Below, piece by piece: positions 44,643 through 52,926 of a DNA stretch of 64,000 nt (position 1 is the stretch's first letter; every line of letters begins with the position of its first letter). The stretch is from NCBI GenBank assembly GCA_016290905.1, contig JAEEVO010000002.1, forward strand, positions 23,940 through 87,939, given 5' to 3'. Position numbers and translations under genes: made by a program. The DNA is from Lachnospiraceae bacterium (lineage in GTDB: Bacteria > Bacillota > Clostridia > Lachnospirales > Lachnospiraceae). The notes beneath the pieces are model-generated. The model made no database searches. It saw nothing but the letters and a program-made list of their open reading frames with translations, and was not told the origin of the DNA.

Positions 44643-46481
44643 ATGGCAGAGTATAAAGAGAGTAAAGATAATCCGCTACATAAAGAATTCGGGTTGTGGA
44701 GCAACACAAAGTATGTACTCGGTAAAGCAAAGAAATACTGTTTATCGGCGTTAGTGCTTGCGGCAATAGGCATGGTAACGTCCTCTGTGCTGCAGTATTT
44801 CTGGGGAGTATTCGGAAAGTATGTACTTGATATCATAGAAAACGGGATTGATGATGACGCAAAAAGACACAATCTCATCATGTTCCTGCTGGTGGCGGGA
44901 AGCATAACAACCGTTCTTATATTATGCAAAACAGTATCGGGTTCGCTCACATGGTATAAATATATCGATATACGTATGCATGTGATAAGCGAGAGAGTAA
45001 GCAGGGTGCTGGGACTAAATTACGAGATACTGGAAAGACCGGATGTGCTTGATGTACATGAGAGGGCGCTTGAAGCCTGCAACGATAATCAGAACGGTTT
45101 TGAAGGCATGCTGCGCATCATACCGGAGCTTGGACAGAACCTTCTGACGGTCATAGTTACATTTGTTGCGGTTACTGTCCTTGATTACAGACTGATAATC
45201 TGTCTTGTGATCTTGGCGGTAATACAGTTCCTGTATTACAGAAGGATAGTCAAGAAGGATAAGGTCGAAGTCTGGGACAAGCTTTCGCCCATATGGCGTA
45301 AGATCGGCTATATGTCAAGAGTTACCCAGGACTTTGAGTACGCAAAGGACATACGTCTTTTCGGTTTAAGCGGGTATCTGGTAGAAAAGCAGAAAAAAAT
45401 ATTCCGTGAAAAAGAAGAAAAAATGGACAAGCATTACAATATGTGGTCCGGGAACTCATATTTTTCGTCTTTGATATCCCTGATCACTCAGGGGCTTGTA
45501 TATGCAGTGCTCTTTTATGCGGTATTGAAGAAGGACCTTTCAATAGGTGACTTTACGATGTTCCTGGCGTTGTCAACGGCATTTTCACAAAGCCTGCCGT
45601 TCCTGCTTTTGAGATTCGGCGATTATAAGAAGTGCTCGCTCAGGGTTGACGACTTAAGAACCTTTCTGGAGCTTGACATAATAAAAAAGGAAGAAACGAT
45701 CCCTTTGCCGAAGACGGATTCATATGTCATAGAATTCAAGGATGTCAGCTATAAATATCTTAAGGCTGAGAAATATGCTTTAAGGCATCTGAATCTGAAA
45801 ATAAAGGCCGGCGAAAGACTCGCGGTAGTAGGACTTAACGGCGCCGGCAAAACAACTATGATAAAGCTTTTACTGCACCTGTACGATCCGACCGAAGGCG
45901 TGATCACATTGAACGGCGTGGATATAAAGAAATACGAGCGTGAGGAATATTATAAGCTGTTTGCACCAGTATTTCAGGATGTGGAAACCTTCGCATTCCC
46001 GATAGCGGAAAACGTTTCCATGAAAACAACCGCCGAAACCGATAAGAACAGAGTTTTAAACTCACTTGAGGAAGCCGGTCTAGAGGAAAAGATAAACGGT
46101 CTTAAGCACGGAATAGATACATATATCACAAATATAGTGGAAGATGACGGTATAGATCTTTCGGGTGGCGAGAAACAGAAGCTGGCACTTGCAAGGGCAT
46201 TATATAAGGGTGCGGACATAGTTGTGCTTGATGAGCCGACTTCGGCGCTTGACGCCATAGCGGAACAGCAGCTCTACGAACGTTTTGACAGTATGATAGG
46301 AAAGAAGTCGGCGGTCTATATTTCCCACAGGCTTGCATCCACACGTTTCTGTGACAACATAGCGATGTTCAAGGACGGAGAGATGATAGAATACGGCAGC
46401 TTCGATGAGCTTATGGCAAAGAACGGCGAGTATGCAAACATGTTCAATATCCAGGCAAAATATTACAATGAAGCGGTATAA
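44643..46481 (+). CDS. ABC exporter, fused permease and ATPase (first of a pair)
   Basis: 612 residues from ATG 44643, which follows GGGAGG; the ORF-track start 44622 is TTG without a site. Six helices are expected in about 25-330. The ATPase domain has Walker A VGLNGAGKTTMIKLL, Q-loop APVFQDVETFAFP, signature DLSGGEKQKLALARAL, and Walker B IVVLDEPTSALDA, all intact. With the next gene it probably forms a heterodimeric or tandem exporter. Such XRE-ABC-ABC sets are often linked to peptide or antibiotic export, which is not shown here. Confidence 0.87.
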   Translation: MAEYKESKDNPLHKEFGLWSNTKYVLGKAKKYCLSALVLAAIGMVTSSVLQYFWGVFGKYVLDIIENGIDDDAKRHNLIMFLLVAGSITTVLILCKTVSGSLTWYKYIDIRMHVISERVSRVLGLNYEILERPDVLDVHERALEACNDNQNGFEGMLRIIPELGQNLLTVIVTFVAVTVLDYRLIICLVILAVIQFLYYRRIVKKDKVEVWDKLSPIWRKIGYMSRVTQDFEYAKDIRLFGLSGYLVEKQKKIFREKEEKMDKHYNMWSGNSYFSSLISLITQGLVYAVLFYAVLKKDLSIGDFTMFLALSTAFSQSLPFLLLRFGDYKKCSLRVDDLRTFLELDIIKKEETIPLPKTDSYVIEFKDVSYKYLKAEKYALRHLNLKIKAGERLAVVGLNGAGKTTMIKLLLHLYDPTEGVITLNGVDIKKYEREEYYKLFAPVFQDVETFAFPIAENVSMKTTAETDKNRVLNSLEEAGLEEKINGLKHGIDTYITNIVEDDGIDLSGGEKQKLALARALYKGADIVVLDEPTSALDAIAEQQLYERFDSMIGKKSAVYISHRLASTRFCDNIAMFKDGEMIEYGSFDELMAKNGEYANMFNIQAKYYNEAV

Positions 46482-46520
46482 CGAGGAAACGCTGAAGGTG
46501 TTTTCAACGTGATATTGACT
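46482..46520 (+). repeat. Leader repeat family 1, copy c (truncated)
   Basis: CGAGGAAACGCTGAAGGTGTTTTCAACGTGATATTGACT directly after the stop codon of the first exporter and 29 bp before the second. Only the second hairpin half of the repeat is present. Confidence 0.7.
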
Positions 46521-46548
46521 GAAGTTAACAGCTATAAAAGGAGAAGAA

Positions 46549-48396
46549 ATGTCTAAAAAACAAACGATACAAACAAAAGGAAAAGATAAAAAAGAGCTTT
46601 CTTCAAAAGACAAGGTTTTTCCGGTATTAAAGCTTCTGTTTTCCATAACGGCAAAGAAATTCCCGCTGTTCTTTCCGCTTGAAGCCGTAAAAACTATCAT
46701 CAGTTCGGCAAGATCCCTGCTTCCTGTCATTGTTTCACCCATGATCATAGATGAGCTCATCGGTGCAAGGGACGTGAAGACGCTCATCACCCTGGCAGCG
46801 ATCCTTGTCGGAGGCGAGCTTATCATAAATGTTATCATGGAGAGGATCAGCAATCAGCTGATGAAATACCAGCAGAGGCTGGACAACCATTTCAGTACTC
46901 TTACCGGTCTCCATTCAATGGAGCTTGATTTTCAGCTGACCGAAGAAAAGGAAGCACTCGACCAGGTTGAAAAAGCCAGAACAGGTATGGACTGGTATTC
47001 GGGAGGCGCATACGGTATAGCCGAGCAGATATTCGGCGGAGCTGCCAATCTGATCAAGGTATTCGGACTTGTAACGATCATAAGCCTTCATGCACCGCTG
47101 CTTTTGCTGGTCATACTTGTATATGTGATCATCATGGGTTTTGTTTCGGCCAAGAACAACAAGATAGGATTAGAGGTCTACAAGAAGCTTGCCAAGATCA
47201 ACAGGCTTTTCGGATATTACGGCTGGAATATAGTTGATTTCAGGTACGGCAAGGACATAAGACTGTACGACGCCCGGAAGATGATGGTAGACTGCTGGGA
47301 CAGGAATTCCGCGGCAAGCAACGCGCACTGGAAGTGGCAGGCAGAGACAGGCATGAAATACACTCTTATCGGTGATGTCGCAAATATCGTAAGAATGATG
47401 GTTTCTTATCTGTATGTCGGCTTTCTCGCGATAAGAAATGTGTTTTCGCTCGGAATCCTCGTACAGATGATCCAGTCTGCGGATGAACTGAACAACACCC
47501 TGGGCGGGCTGGTATTCAACTTGCAGGAAGTATTAAAGCGCTGCAACTACGCATATGAGTTTGTACTGTTCATGGAGTACCCCGAAGCGCTGGAAAAGGG
47601 CGACAGATCTGTGGATAAGGAGATAAAGGAAATAGAGTTTAAAAATGTTTCCTTCAAATATCCGGGGACCGACAAGCTGATACTTGACAATATAAGTATA
47701 AAGATCGGTGCGGGAGAGCACTTATCCATAGTAGGTCTCAACGGCGCCGGAAAGACTACGTTCATAAAGCTTCTCTGCAGATTGTACGACCCGACGGAAG
47801 GAGAGATCCTGGTTAACGGCATTAATATAAAGGAATATGACTACAAACAGTACATGTCCCTCTTTGCACCGGTATTCCAGGACTTTAAGCTCTTCGCGTT
47901 CCCGATAGAGGAGAACATAACCCTGAAAGAGAGGAAAGAAGCCGAAAAACCGGCTGGAGATAAGCTGGGAAATATCATAGATCTGGTTAATCTCAACGAA
48001 ATGCTCGGAAAGCTTGAAAAGGGCACAGGAACCATGCTTTTTAAATATTTTGACGAAAGCGGCATCGAACCGTCGGGCGGCGAGCAGCAGAAAATTGCCA
48101 TCGCGAGAGCGCTCTACAAGGAATCGCCTGTGGTTATCCTTGATGAGCCTACAGCTGCGCTCGACCCAATAGCCGAATACGAGATCTATCGTCAGTTCCA
48201 TACGCTTGTAGGTGATAAAACGGCTTTCTACATTTCACACAGGCTGTCAAGCTGCAGGTTCTGTGATGAGATCGCGGTATTCTCCGAAGGCAAGATTGCT
48301 GAGTACGGCACACATGACGAGCTTGTAAACAGACCGGACGGCATCTATGCCAAAATGTATGAGACTCAGGCACAATATTATAGGAACGTTTCTTAA
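46549..48396 (+). CDS. ABC exporter, fused permease and ATPase (second of a pair)
   Basis: 615 residues. The N-terminus is Lys-rich (about 1-25), followed by six expected helices. The ATPase has VGLNGAGKTTFIKLL, APVFQDFKLFAFP, EPSGGEQQKIAIARAL and VVILDEPTAALDP, so it should be active. It resembles the preceding exporter more than the pair at 51115. AAAGGAG precedes ATG 46549. The gap to the first exporter carries a fragment of repeat family 1. Confidence 0.87.
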   Translation: MSKKQTIQTKGKDKKELSSKDKVFPVLKLLFSITAKKFPLFFPLEAVKTIISSARSLLPVIVSPMIIDELIGARDVKTLITLAAILVGGELIINVIMERISNQLMKYQQRLDNHFSTLTGLHSMELDFQLTEEKEALDQVEKARTGMDWYSGGAYGIAEQIFGGAANLIKVFGLVTIISLHAPLLLLVILVYVIIMGFVSAKNNKIGLEVYKKLAKINRLFGYYGWNIVDFRYGKDIRLYDARKMMVDCWDRNSAASNAHWKWQAETGMKYTLIGDVANIVRMMVSYLYVGFLAIRNVFSLGILVQMIQSADELNNTLGGLVFNLQEVLKRCNYAYEFVLFMEYPEALEKGDRSVDKEIKEIEFKNVSFKYPGTDKLILDNISIKIGAGEHLSIVGLNGAGKTTFIKLLCRLYDPTEGEILVNGINIKEYDYKQYMSLFAPVFQDFKLFAFPIEENITLKERKEAEKPAGDKLGNIIDLVNLNEMLGKLEKGTGTMLFKYFDESGIEPSGGEQQKIAIARALYKESPVVILDEPTAALDPIAEYEIYRQFHTLVGDKTAFYISHRLSSCRFCDEIAVFSEGKIAEYGTHDELVNRPDGIYAKMYETQAQYYRNVS

Positions 48397-48403
48397 AAAA
48401 TGC

Positions 48404-48431
48404 TTGCATAAAGAAGATTTTTGACTATAAT
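48404..48431 (+). promoter_or_regulatory. Promoter for the YccF gene
   Basis: TTGCAT (48404-48409), 16 bp, TATAAT (48426-48431). A hairpin AAGCGGG-GTTTG-CCCGCTT (48449-48467) follows in the leader. Confidence 0.68.
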
Positions 48432-48493
48432 ATCTCCTTGTGATCTGAAAGCGGGGTTTGCCCGCTTAAAAAATCAGAAAGGAAATTAAGAAC

Positions 48494-48853
48494 ATGAAAC
48501 TTTTAGGAAACATCTTATGGTTCATCCTTGTAGGCTTATGGAGCTGTATCGGATGGGTCATCTCGGGACTGTTATGCTGTGTAACCGTTATCGGCATCCC
48601 GTTTGGTATGCAGTGCTTTAAGATTGCCAGACTTTCACTTTTCCCCTTCGGAAAAGAGATAGAGCCCGGCAAAGGAACAGGAAGCGCGATTGGAAACATC
48701 ATCTGGGTCATTCTTCTCGGACTCTGGCTGGCTATCGGTTACATCTTCTCGGCTATCCTTTTCTGCATAACGGTTATCGGAATACCCTTTGGCAAACAGT
48801 GCTTTAAGCTTGCGAAACTGTCATTCATGCCCTTTGGCGCAAAGATAAGCTGA
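48494..48853 (+). CDS. YccF domain (DUF307) membrane protein
   Basis: 119 residues made of two near-identical halves: GNILWFILVGLWSCIGWVISGLLCCVTVIGIPFG and GNIIWVILLGLWLAIGYIFSAILFCITVIGIPFG, each followed by QCFK(I/L)A(R/K)LS and PFG. This is the standard YccF duplication, with four helices. Function unknown. AAAGGAAA precedes ATG 48494. It has its own promoter and terminator. Confidence 0.9.
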   Translation: MKLLGNILWFILVGLWSCIGWVISGLLCCVTVIGIPFGMQCFKIARLSLFPFGKEIEPGKGTGSAIGNIIWVILLGLWLAIGYIFSAILFCITVIGIPFGKQCFKLAKLSFMPFGAKIS

Positions 48854-48889
48854 TTCACGTATTTTCTTGTTGAAATGATAGACTTTCTT

Positions 48890-48928
48890 AAAAAGATGGA
48901 TTTGTCCTATATACAAATCCATCTTTTT
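48890..48928 (+). terminator. Intrinsic terminator after yccF
   Basis: AAAAAGATGGATTTGT, loop CCTATAT, ACAAATCCATCTTTTT: a 16-bp perfect stem ending in a T run. Confidence 0.88.
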
Positions 48929-48990
48929 GATTTATACTCGGTATCGGAAATGAAAAGCGTCGTAATATCAGCAAAAAAAGGAGAAAACAT

Positions 48991-50685
48991 ATGGGGACAA
49001 ACGTATTACCTGAAATAAGGATCAATCAGACCGGGTACATGAAAGCGTTACCGGTATTTGTAGGGGTGCTTTCGGAAAAAAGCTTACAGGTTAAGGACAG
49101 CAAGGGAAATGTGATAATTGAAAAGAATGATATAAAGCCGGAGCTTGATGCTTCCTCCGGAGATAATGTAGCGCTTGTAAATCTTGGGATGCTTGCAGAA
49201 GGCGAGTATACCCTTGTGAGCGGTGAATGTGAGCGTAAGATAACGGTGTCGGACAAGGCGTATGATGCAGTGACAGGAGCTTTGATAAAGGGACTGTACT
49301 TTCAGCGCTGCGGCTGCGGACTAAAGGAAGAACATGCCGGCATATATGCTCATCCCGCATGTCATACTGCAGAATGTACCGATTGGGAGGACAGGAGCAT
49401 AAAGAAGAAAGTGCTCGGTGGCTGGCACGACGCCGGAGATTACGGGAAATATGTTGGACCCGGAGCTGTCACGGTAGCGCATATGCTGTATGCTCATAAG
49501 CTTTTCCCTGCCGGATGTACGGATAATCTTAACATACCCGAAAGCGGGAACGGCGTGCCCGATATCTTAAACGAAGCACGTTATGAGCTTGAATGGATGC
49601 TGAAAATGCAGAAGGATGACGGTTCCTTCTATCATAAGCTGACCAAGGATCATTTTGCTCCATTCATCATGCCCGAGACCGATACGGATCCGGAATATCT
49701 GATCCCGCCCTCACACTGCGCGACAGAGGCGGCCATAGCATGTCTGGCGCTCGGCTCAAGGATTTATAAGGAATATGATGCGGATTTTTCCGAAAAGATG
49801 TTTGCTGCGGCTCTTAAGGGCTGGGAGTGGGTTGAGAAAAATCCCGAGTTTAAGCCTTTCATGGGTCCGAGGGAAGTACGTACAGGCGGATACGGTGACC
49901 TAAGCGACAAGGATGAGCGTTTCTGGGCAGCGTGTGAGCTGTTTGCCTGCACGGGAGAAGAAAAATATAAGGAAGCTGCGGAAAAAACCTATGAGCTTGC
50001 AAAGGATCCGAAAGAAGCCGAAAAAATCAGGGAGATGATTCCTGAACCTATGAGGAGATTCTTCGATAAGATCAAGCCCGGTCTTGATCTTACGCAGTAC
50101 GGCTGGATGGATGTGAGCGGTCTTGGGTCGATATGCTGTCTGTTCGAGATAGGAGAAAAGGGCGGAAGCATCCTTTATGATGAGGTTAAAAGGATATTCC
50201 TTGAAAAGACCGGAAAGCTCCCGGAGGTATGCAGGGAGTCGGGATACGGCACCGCACTTAAGGAAGATCAGTATGTCTGGGGAAGCATCCTTACGGTCAT
50301 GAGCAATGCAATGTCCATGATATTGAACAGGATGCTGACCGGGAACGACGAGATGCTCGAATATGCGGCAAATCAGTTTAATTATGCGCTCGGGCTTAAC
50401 GCACTTGATATATCGTTTGTCACAGGCTTCGGTGAGAGAAGGGTAATGTTCCCGCATCACCGTCCTTCGGGAGCGGATAACATAGAAGAACCGGTTCCCG
50501 GACTTATCTCGGGAGGTCCCAATAAGAAGATGACTTATCCGGAGACCAAGGAAAAGCTCGGAGAGGATACGCCTCCCGCTAAGTATTTCCGTGACGAGAC
50601 TCCTTCGGCAGACACCAACGAGATCGCCATCTACTGGAACTCACCGACGATATTTGTCGGAGCATATCTGAATTCGTTGCAATAG
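48991..50685 (+). CDS. GH9 glycoside hydrolase, cytosolic cellodextrinase-like
   Basis: 564 residues with no signal peptide. An N-terminal Ig-like domain (about 5-90, IRINQTGYMKALPVF) precedes the GH9 (alpha/alpha)6 barrel: GGWHDAGDYGKYVG with base Asp147 and Asp150, FVTGFGERRVMFPHHRPSGAD, and TNEIAIYWNSP with acid Glu544. GH9 enzymes invert the anomeric centre on beta-1,4-glucan. Without export it most likely degrades imported cellodextrins, as known for Butyrivibrio cellodextrinase of this family. AAAGGAG precedes ATG 48991. It stands alone before a repeat-rich gap. Confidence 0.92.
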   Translation: MGTNVLPEIRINQTGYMKALPVFVGVLSEKSLQVKDSKGNVIIEKNDIKPELDASSGDNVALVNLGMLAEGEYTLVSGECERKITVSDKAYDAVTGALIKGLYFQRCGCGLKEEHAGIYAHPACHTAECTDWEDRSIKKKVLGGWHDAGDYGKYVGPGAVTVAHMLYAHKLFPAGCTDNLNIPESGNGVPDILNEARYELEWMLKMQKDDGSFYHKLTKDHFAPFIMPETDTDPEYLIPPSHCATEAAIACLALGSRIYKEYDADFSEKMFAAALKGWEWVEKNPEFKPFMGPREVRTGGYGDLSDKDERFWAACELFACTGEEKYKEAAEKTYELAKDPKEAEKIREMIPEPMRRFFDKIKPGLDLTQYGWMDVSGLGSICCLFEIGEKGGSILYDEVKRIFLEKTGKLPEVCRESGYGTALKEDQYVWGSILTVMSNAMSMILNRMLTGNDEMLEYAANQFNYALGLNALDISFVTGFGERRVMFPHHRPSGADNIEEPVPGLISGGPNKKMTYPETKEKLGEDTPPAKYFRDETPSADTNEIAIYWNSPTIFVGAYLNSLQ

Positions 50686-50738
50686 AGAGCGGCTGTAACA
50701 TACCACCACTTTTGTAATGTTATTAAGTTAAGTTCTAT

Positions 50739-50849
50739 ATGTCATCCTGAATTTCACATGTCATCCAGAACTCCACATGTCATCCTGAGCGTTAGCGAAG
50801 GATCTTATCTCATAATATTTAAAGATTCTTCGTTTTACTCAGAATTACA
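50739..50849 (+). repeat. CTGAGCG repeat preceded by two 19-bp partial units
   Basis: ATGTCATCCTGAATTTCAC (50739-50757), ATGTCATCCAGAACTCCAC (50758-50776) and ATGTCATCCTGAGCG (50777 on) are tandem units of 19 bp; the third continues into a full palindromic copy ending CTCAGAATTACA at 50838-50849. Confidence 0.8.
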
Positions 50850-50878
50850 CCGGTTTAATATAACAAAACAGAAGATGT

Positions 50879-50949
50879 CCCCCACCTCTTAGCGTAGCGA
50901 AGGTGGGGGGAGATCTTCGTTTCAGGCGGGGTTCAAGCCCCGACTGAAA
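50879..50949 (+). repeat. Two adjacent intergenic hairpins
   Basis: CCCCCACC (50879-50886) with GGTGGGGG (50902-50909), then TTTCAG-GC-GGGG (50920 on) with CCCC-GA-CTGAAA (to 50949). These differ from the other repeat families and lie in the same 430-bp gap. Confidence 0.75.
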
Positions 50950-50952
50950 TGA

Positions 50953-51085
50953 GATGCGGAGCATCGTTTTGTTACCGAGGAAACGCTGAAAGCGTTTTCG
51001 AGGTGACTTTGACCAAAACAGAAGATGCGGAGCATCGTTTTGTTACCGAGGAAACGCTGAAGGCGTTTTCGAGGTGACTTTGACT
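50953..51085 (+). repeat. Leader repeat family 1, tandem copies d and e (before the heterodimeric exporter)
   Basis: Two nearly identical copies, starts 71 bp apart (50953 and 51024): GATGCGGAGCATC hairpin, GTTTTGTTACCGAGG, AAACGCTGAARGCGTTTT hairpin, CGAGGTGACTTTGAC. Copy e ends 30 bp before ATG 51115. Confidence 0.9.
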
Positions 51086-51114
51086 TACTCTATATGTAAA
51101 GTAACGGAGGTACC

Positions 51115-52914
51115 ATGAAAACCGTAAATAGTAAATCATTAGACAGATTAAAAGTGAGCAGGCTGTCCTGGCTCTGGGAAAATATGGAGGGTAAGCGCGG
51201 TCTGTTCATCATAGCGTTGGCCGGTACCGTGGTCTACAATATAATGCAGCTGGTCGTACCGTATTTTTCCGGAAGGATCGTACAGCTTTTAAGGGACATA
51301 CAGGAACAGGAGCTGAACATCTCGGATTATAAAAACGACTTCATAAGGCTTATAATCCTGATGGTAGTGCTGACTCTCATCCGTGTCATCATCGTATACG
51401 GAGACTGTATGGCGTACGAGCATGTATCCCAGAAAACGCTCTACCGCATAAGAAATTTCTTATATGACAAGATACAGCGTCAGGATATGAAGTTTTACGG
51501 GACCTATCGTACCGGCGATCTCATGACGAGAGTAACCGGTGACCTTGACGCAGTAAGACATAACATAGCATGGGTAATAAGGATGATAGTCGAGTCGGTA
51601 ACACTGTTTACCGCAACGGCGGTGTATTTCCTGATCATGAACTGGCGGCTTGCGCTGTGCCTGCTGATCGTATCGCCCCTTATCTGCGTTATCGTGTTCA
51701 GGTTCAGAAGAAGCGTAGCTCCCAAGCATGCACTACTTAGGGAAAAGCTTGCGGGAATGAATACGGACGCACAGGAAAACATATCCGGTAACAGAGTTGT
51801 AAGAGCGTTCGCAAGGGAAGATTATGAGATAGGTAAATTTGACAAGGCCAATAAGGACTTTGAGGAAACCGGCATCAATACCCACATGACTTGGCTCAAG
51901 TATTTCCCGGGAGTTGAAACTATCGCAAATGCGCTGCCCGTAATACATCTTATCATCGGCGGTCTGTTCTTTATAAACGGTGACCTTACAATGGGAGATT
52001 ATGTTGCATTCTCCGGACTTATCTGGGCTTTAGCAAACCCCATGAGACAGATGGGTAACATCATGAATGAATTCCAGCGCTTCTCCGCAGCATCGGCGAA
52101 GGTCATGGAAATCTACTACTCGGAGCCGGAGATTGTTGACAGGCCCGACGCCATCCCCCATCCCGACAGGTTTAAGGGGAAGGTTGAGTTCAAGCACGTA
52201 TCGTTTAAATATGACGACGGAATATATCCTGTACTGAAGGACATCTCATTCGTCGCCAATCCGGGTGAAACCGTGGCGATAATAGGCGAGACCGGATGCG
52301 GCAAGACGTCGCTCATACAGATGATCCCCAGATTCTTTGAGGCAAATGAGGGCGAGGTCCTGGTTGATGATGTACCGGTTGAAAAGTATAAGCTTGAGGA
52401 TCTGAGAAAGAACATAGGTCTTGCAACACAGGACGTGCTTTTGTACTCGGATACCATTGAAGGAAACATAGCATACGGCGCGTCGACCATGAAGCCCGAT
52501 GAGGTGACAAAGTACGCGAAGTACTCTGCAGCGGCTGATTTCATAGAGAAGCTGCCTGAGGGCTATGACACGATAGTCGGAGAAAGAGGAGTAGGCCTTT
52601 CGGGCGGTCAGAAGCAGCGTATTTCCTTAGCGCGTGCTCTTGCCATAAAACCTTCGATACTTATCCTTGACGACACGACTTCGGCTGTCGACATGGAAAC
52701 GGAAAAAGTCATTCAGCACAGCTTAAGAAATTTGGATTTCCCTTGTACGAAGATAATAATCGCACAGCGTATATCAACCACCAAGGCTGCCGACAAGATC
52801 ATCGTCTTAAAGGACGGAAAGATCCTGGAAGAGGGAAGCCACAAGGAGCTTGTTGAAAAGAAGGGATATTACGCAGATCTCGTTAACCTCCAGATCGGAG
52901 AAATTTCGGCGTGA
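51115..52914 (+). CDS. Heterodimeric ABC exporter subunit with degenerate Walker B
   Basis: 599 residues: six-helix membrane domain (about 30-330) and ATPase (about 350-590). Walker A is GETGCGKTSL, signature LSGGQKQRISLARAL, and Walker B ILILDDTTSAVD, where Asp replaces the catalytic Glu. The partner at 52927 has the normal Glu but a signature LSQGQKQL. This split is typical of multidrug exporters of the BmrCD/LmrCD kind, with one catalytic and one degenerate ATP site. Acts in the cytoplasmic membrane; substrate unknown. AACGGAGG precedes ATG 51115, next to tandem leader repeats. Confidence 0.92.
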   Translation: MKTVNSKSLDRLKVSRLSWLWENMEGKRGLFIIALAGTVVYNIMQLVVPYFSGRIVQLLRDIQEQELNISDYKNDFIRLIILMVVLTLIRVIIVYGDCMAYEHVSQKTLYRIRNFLYDKIQRQDMKFYGTYRTGDLMTRVTGDLDAVRHNIAWVIRMIVESVTLFTATAVYFLIMNWRLALCLLIVSPLICVIVFRFRRSVAPKHALLREKLAGMNTDAQENISGNRVVRAFAREDYEIGKFDKANKDFEETGINTHMTWLKYFPGVETIANALPVIHLIIGGLFFINGDLTMGDYVAFSGLIWALANPMRQMGNIMNEFQRFSAASAKVMEIYYSEPEIVDRPDAIPHPDRFKGKVEFKHVSFKYDDGIYPVLKDISFVANPGETVAIIGETGCGKTSLIQMIPRFFEANEGEVLVDDVPVEKYKLEDLRKNIGLATQDVLLYSDTIEGNIAYGASTMKPDEVTKYAKYSAAADFIEKLPEGYDTIVGERGVGLSGGQKQRISLARALAIKPSILILDDTTSAVDMETEKVIQHSLRNLDFPCTKIIIAQRISTTKAADKIIVLKDGKILEEGSHKELVEKKGYYADLVNLQIGEISA

Positions 52915-52926
52915 CAGGAGAAAAAT

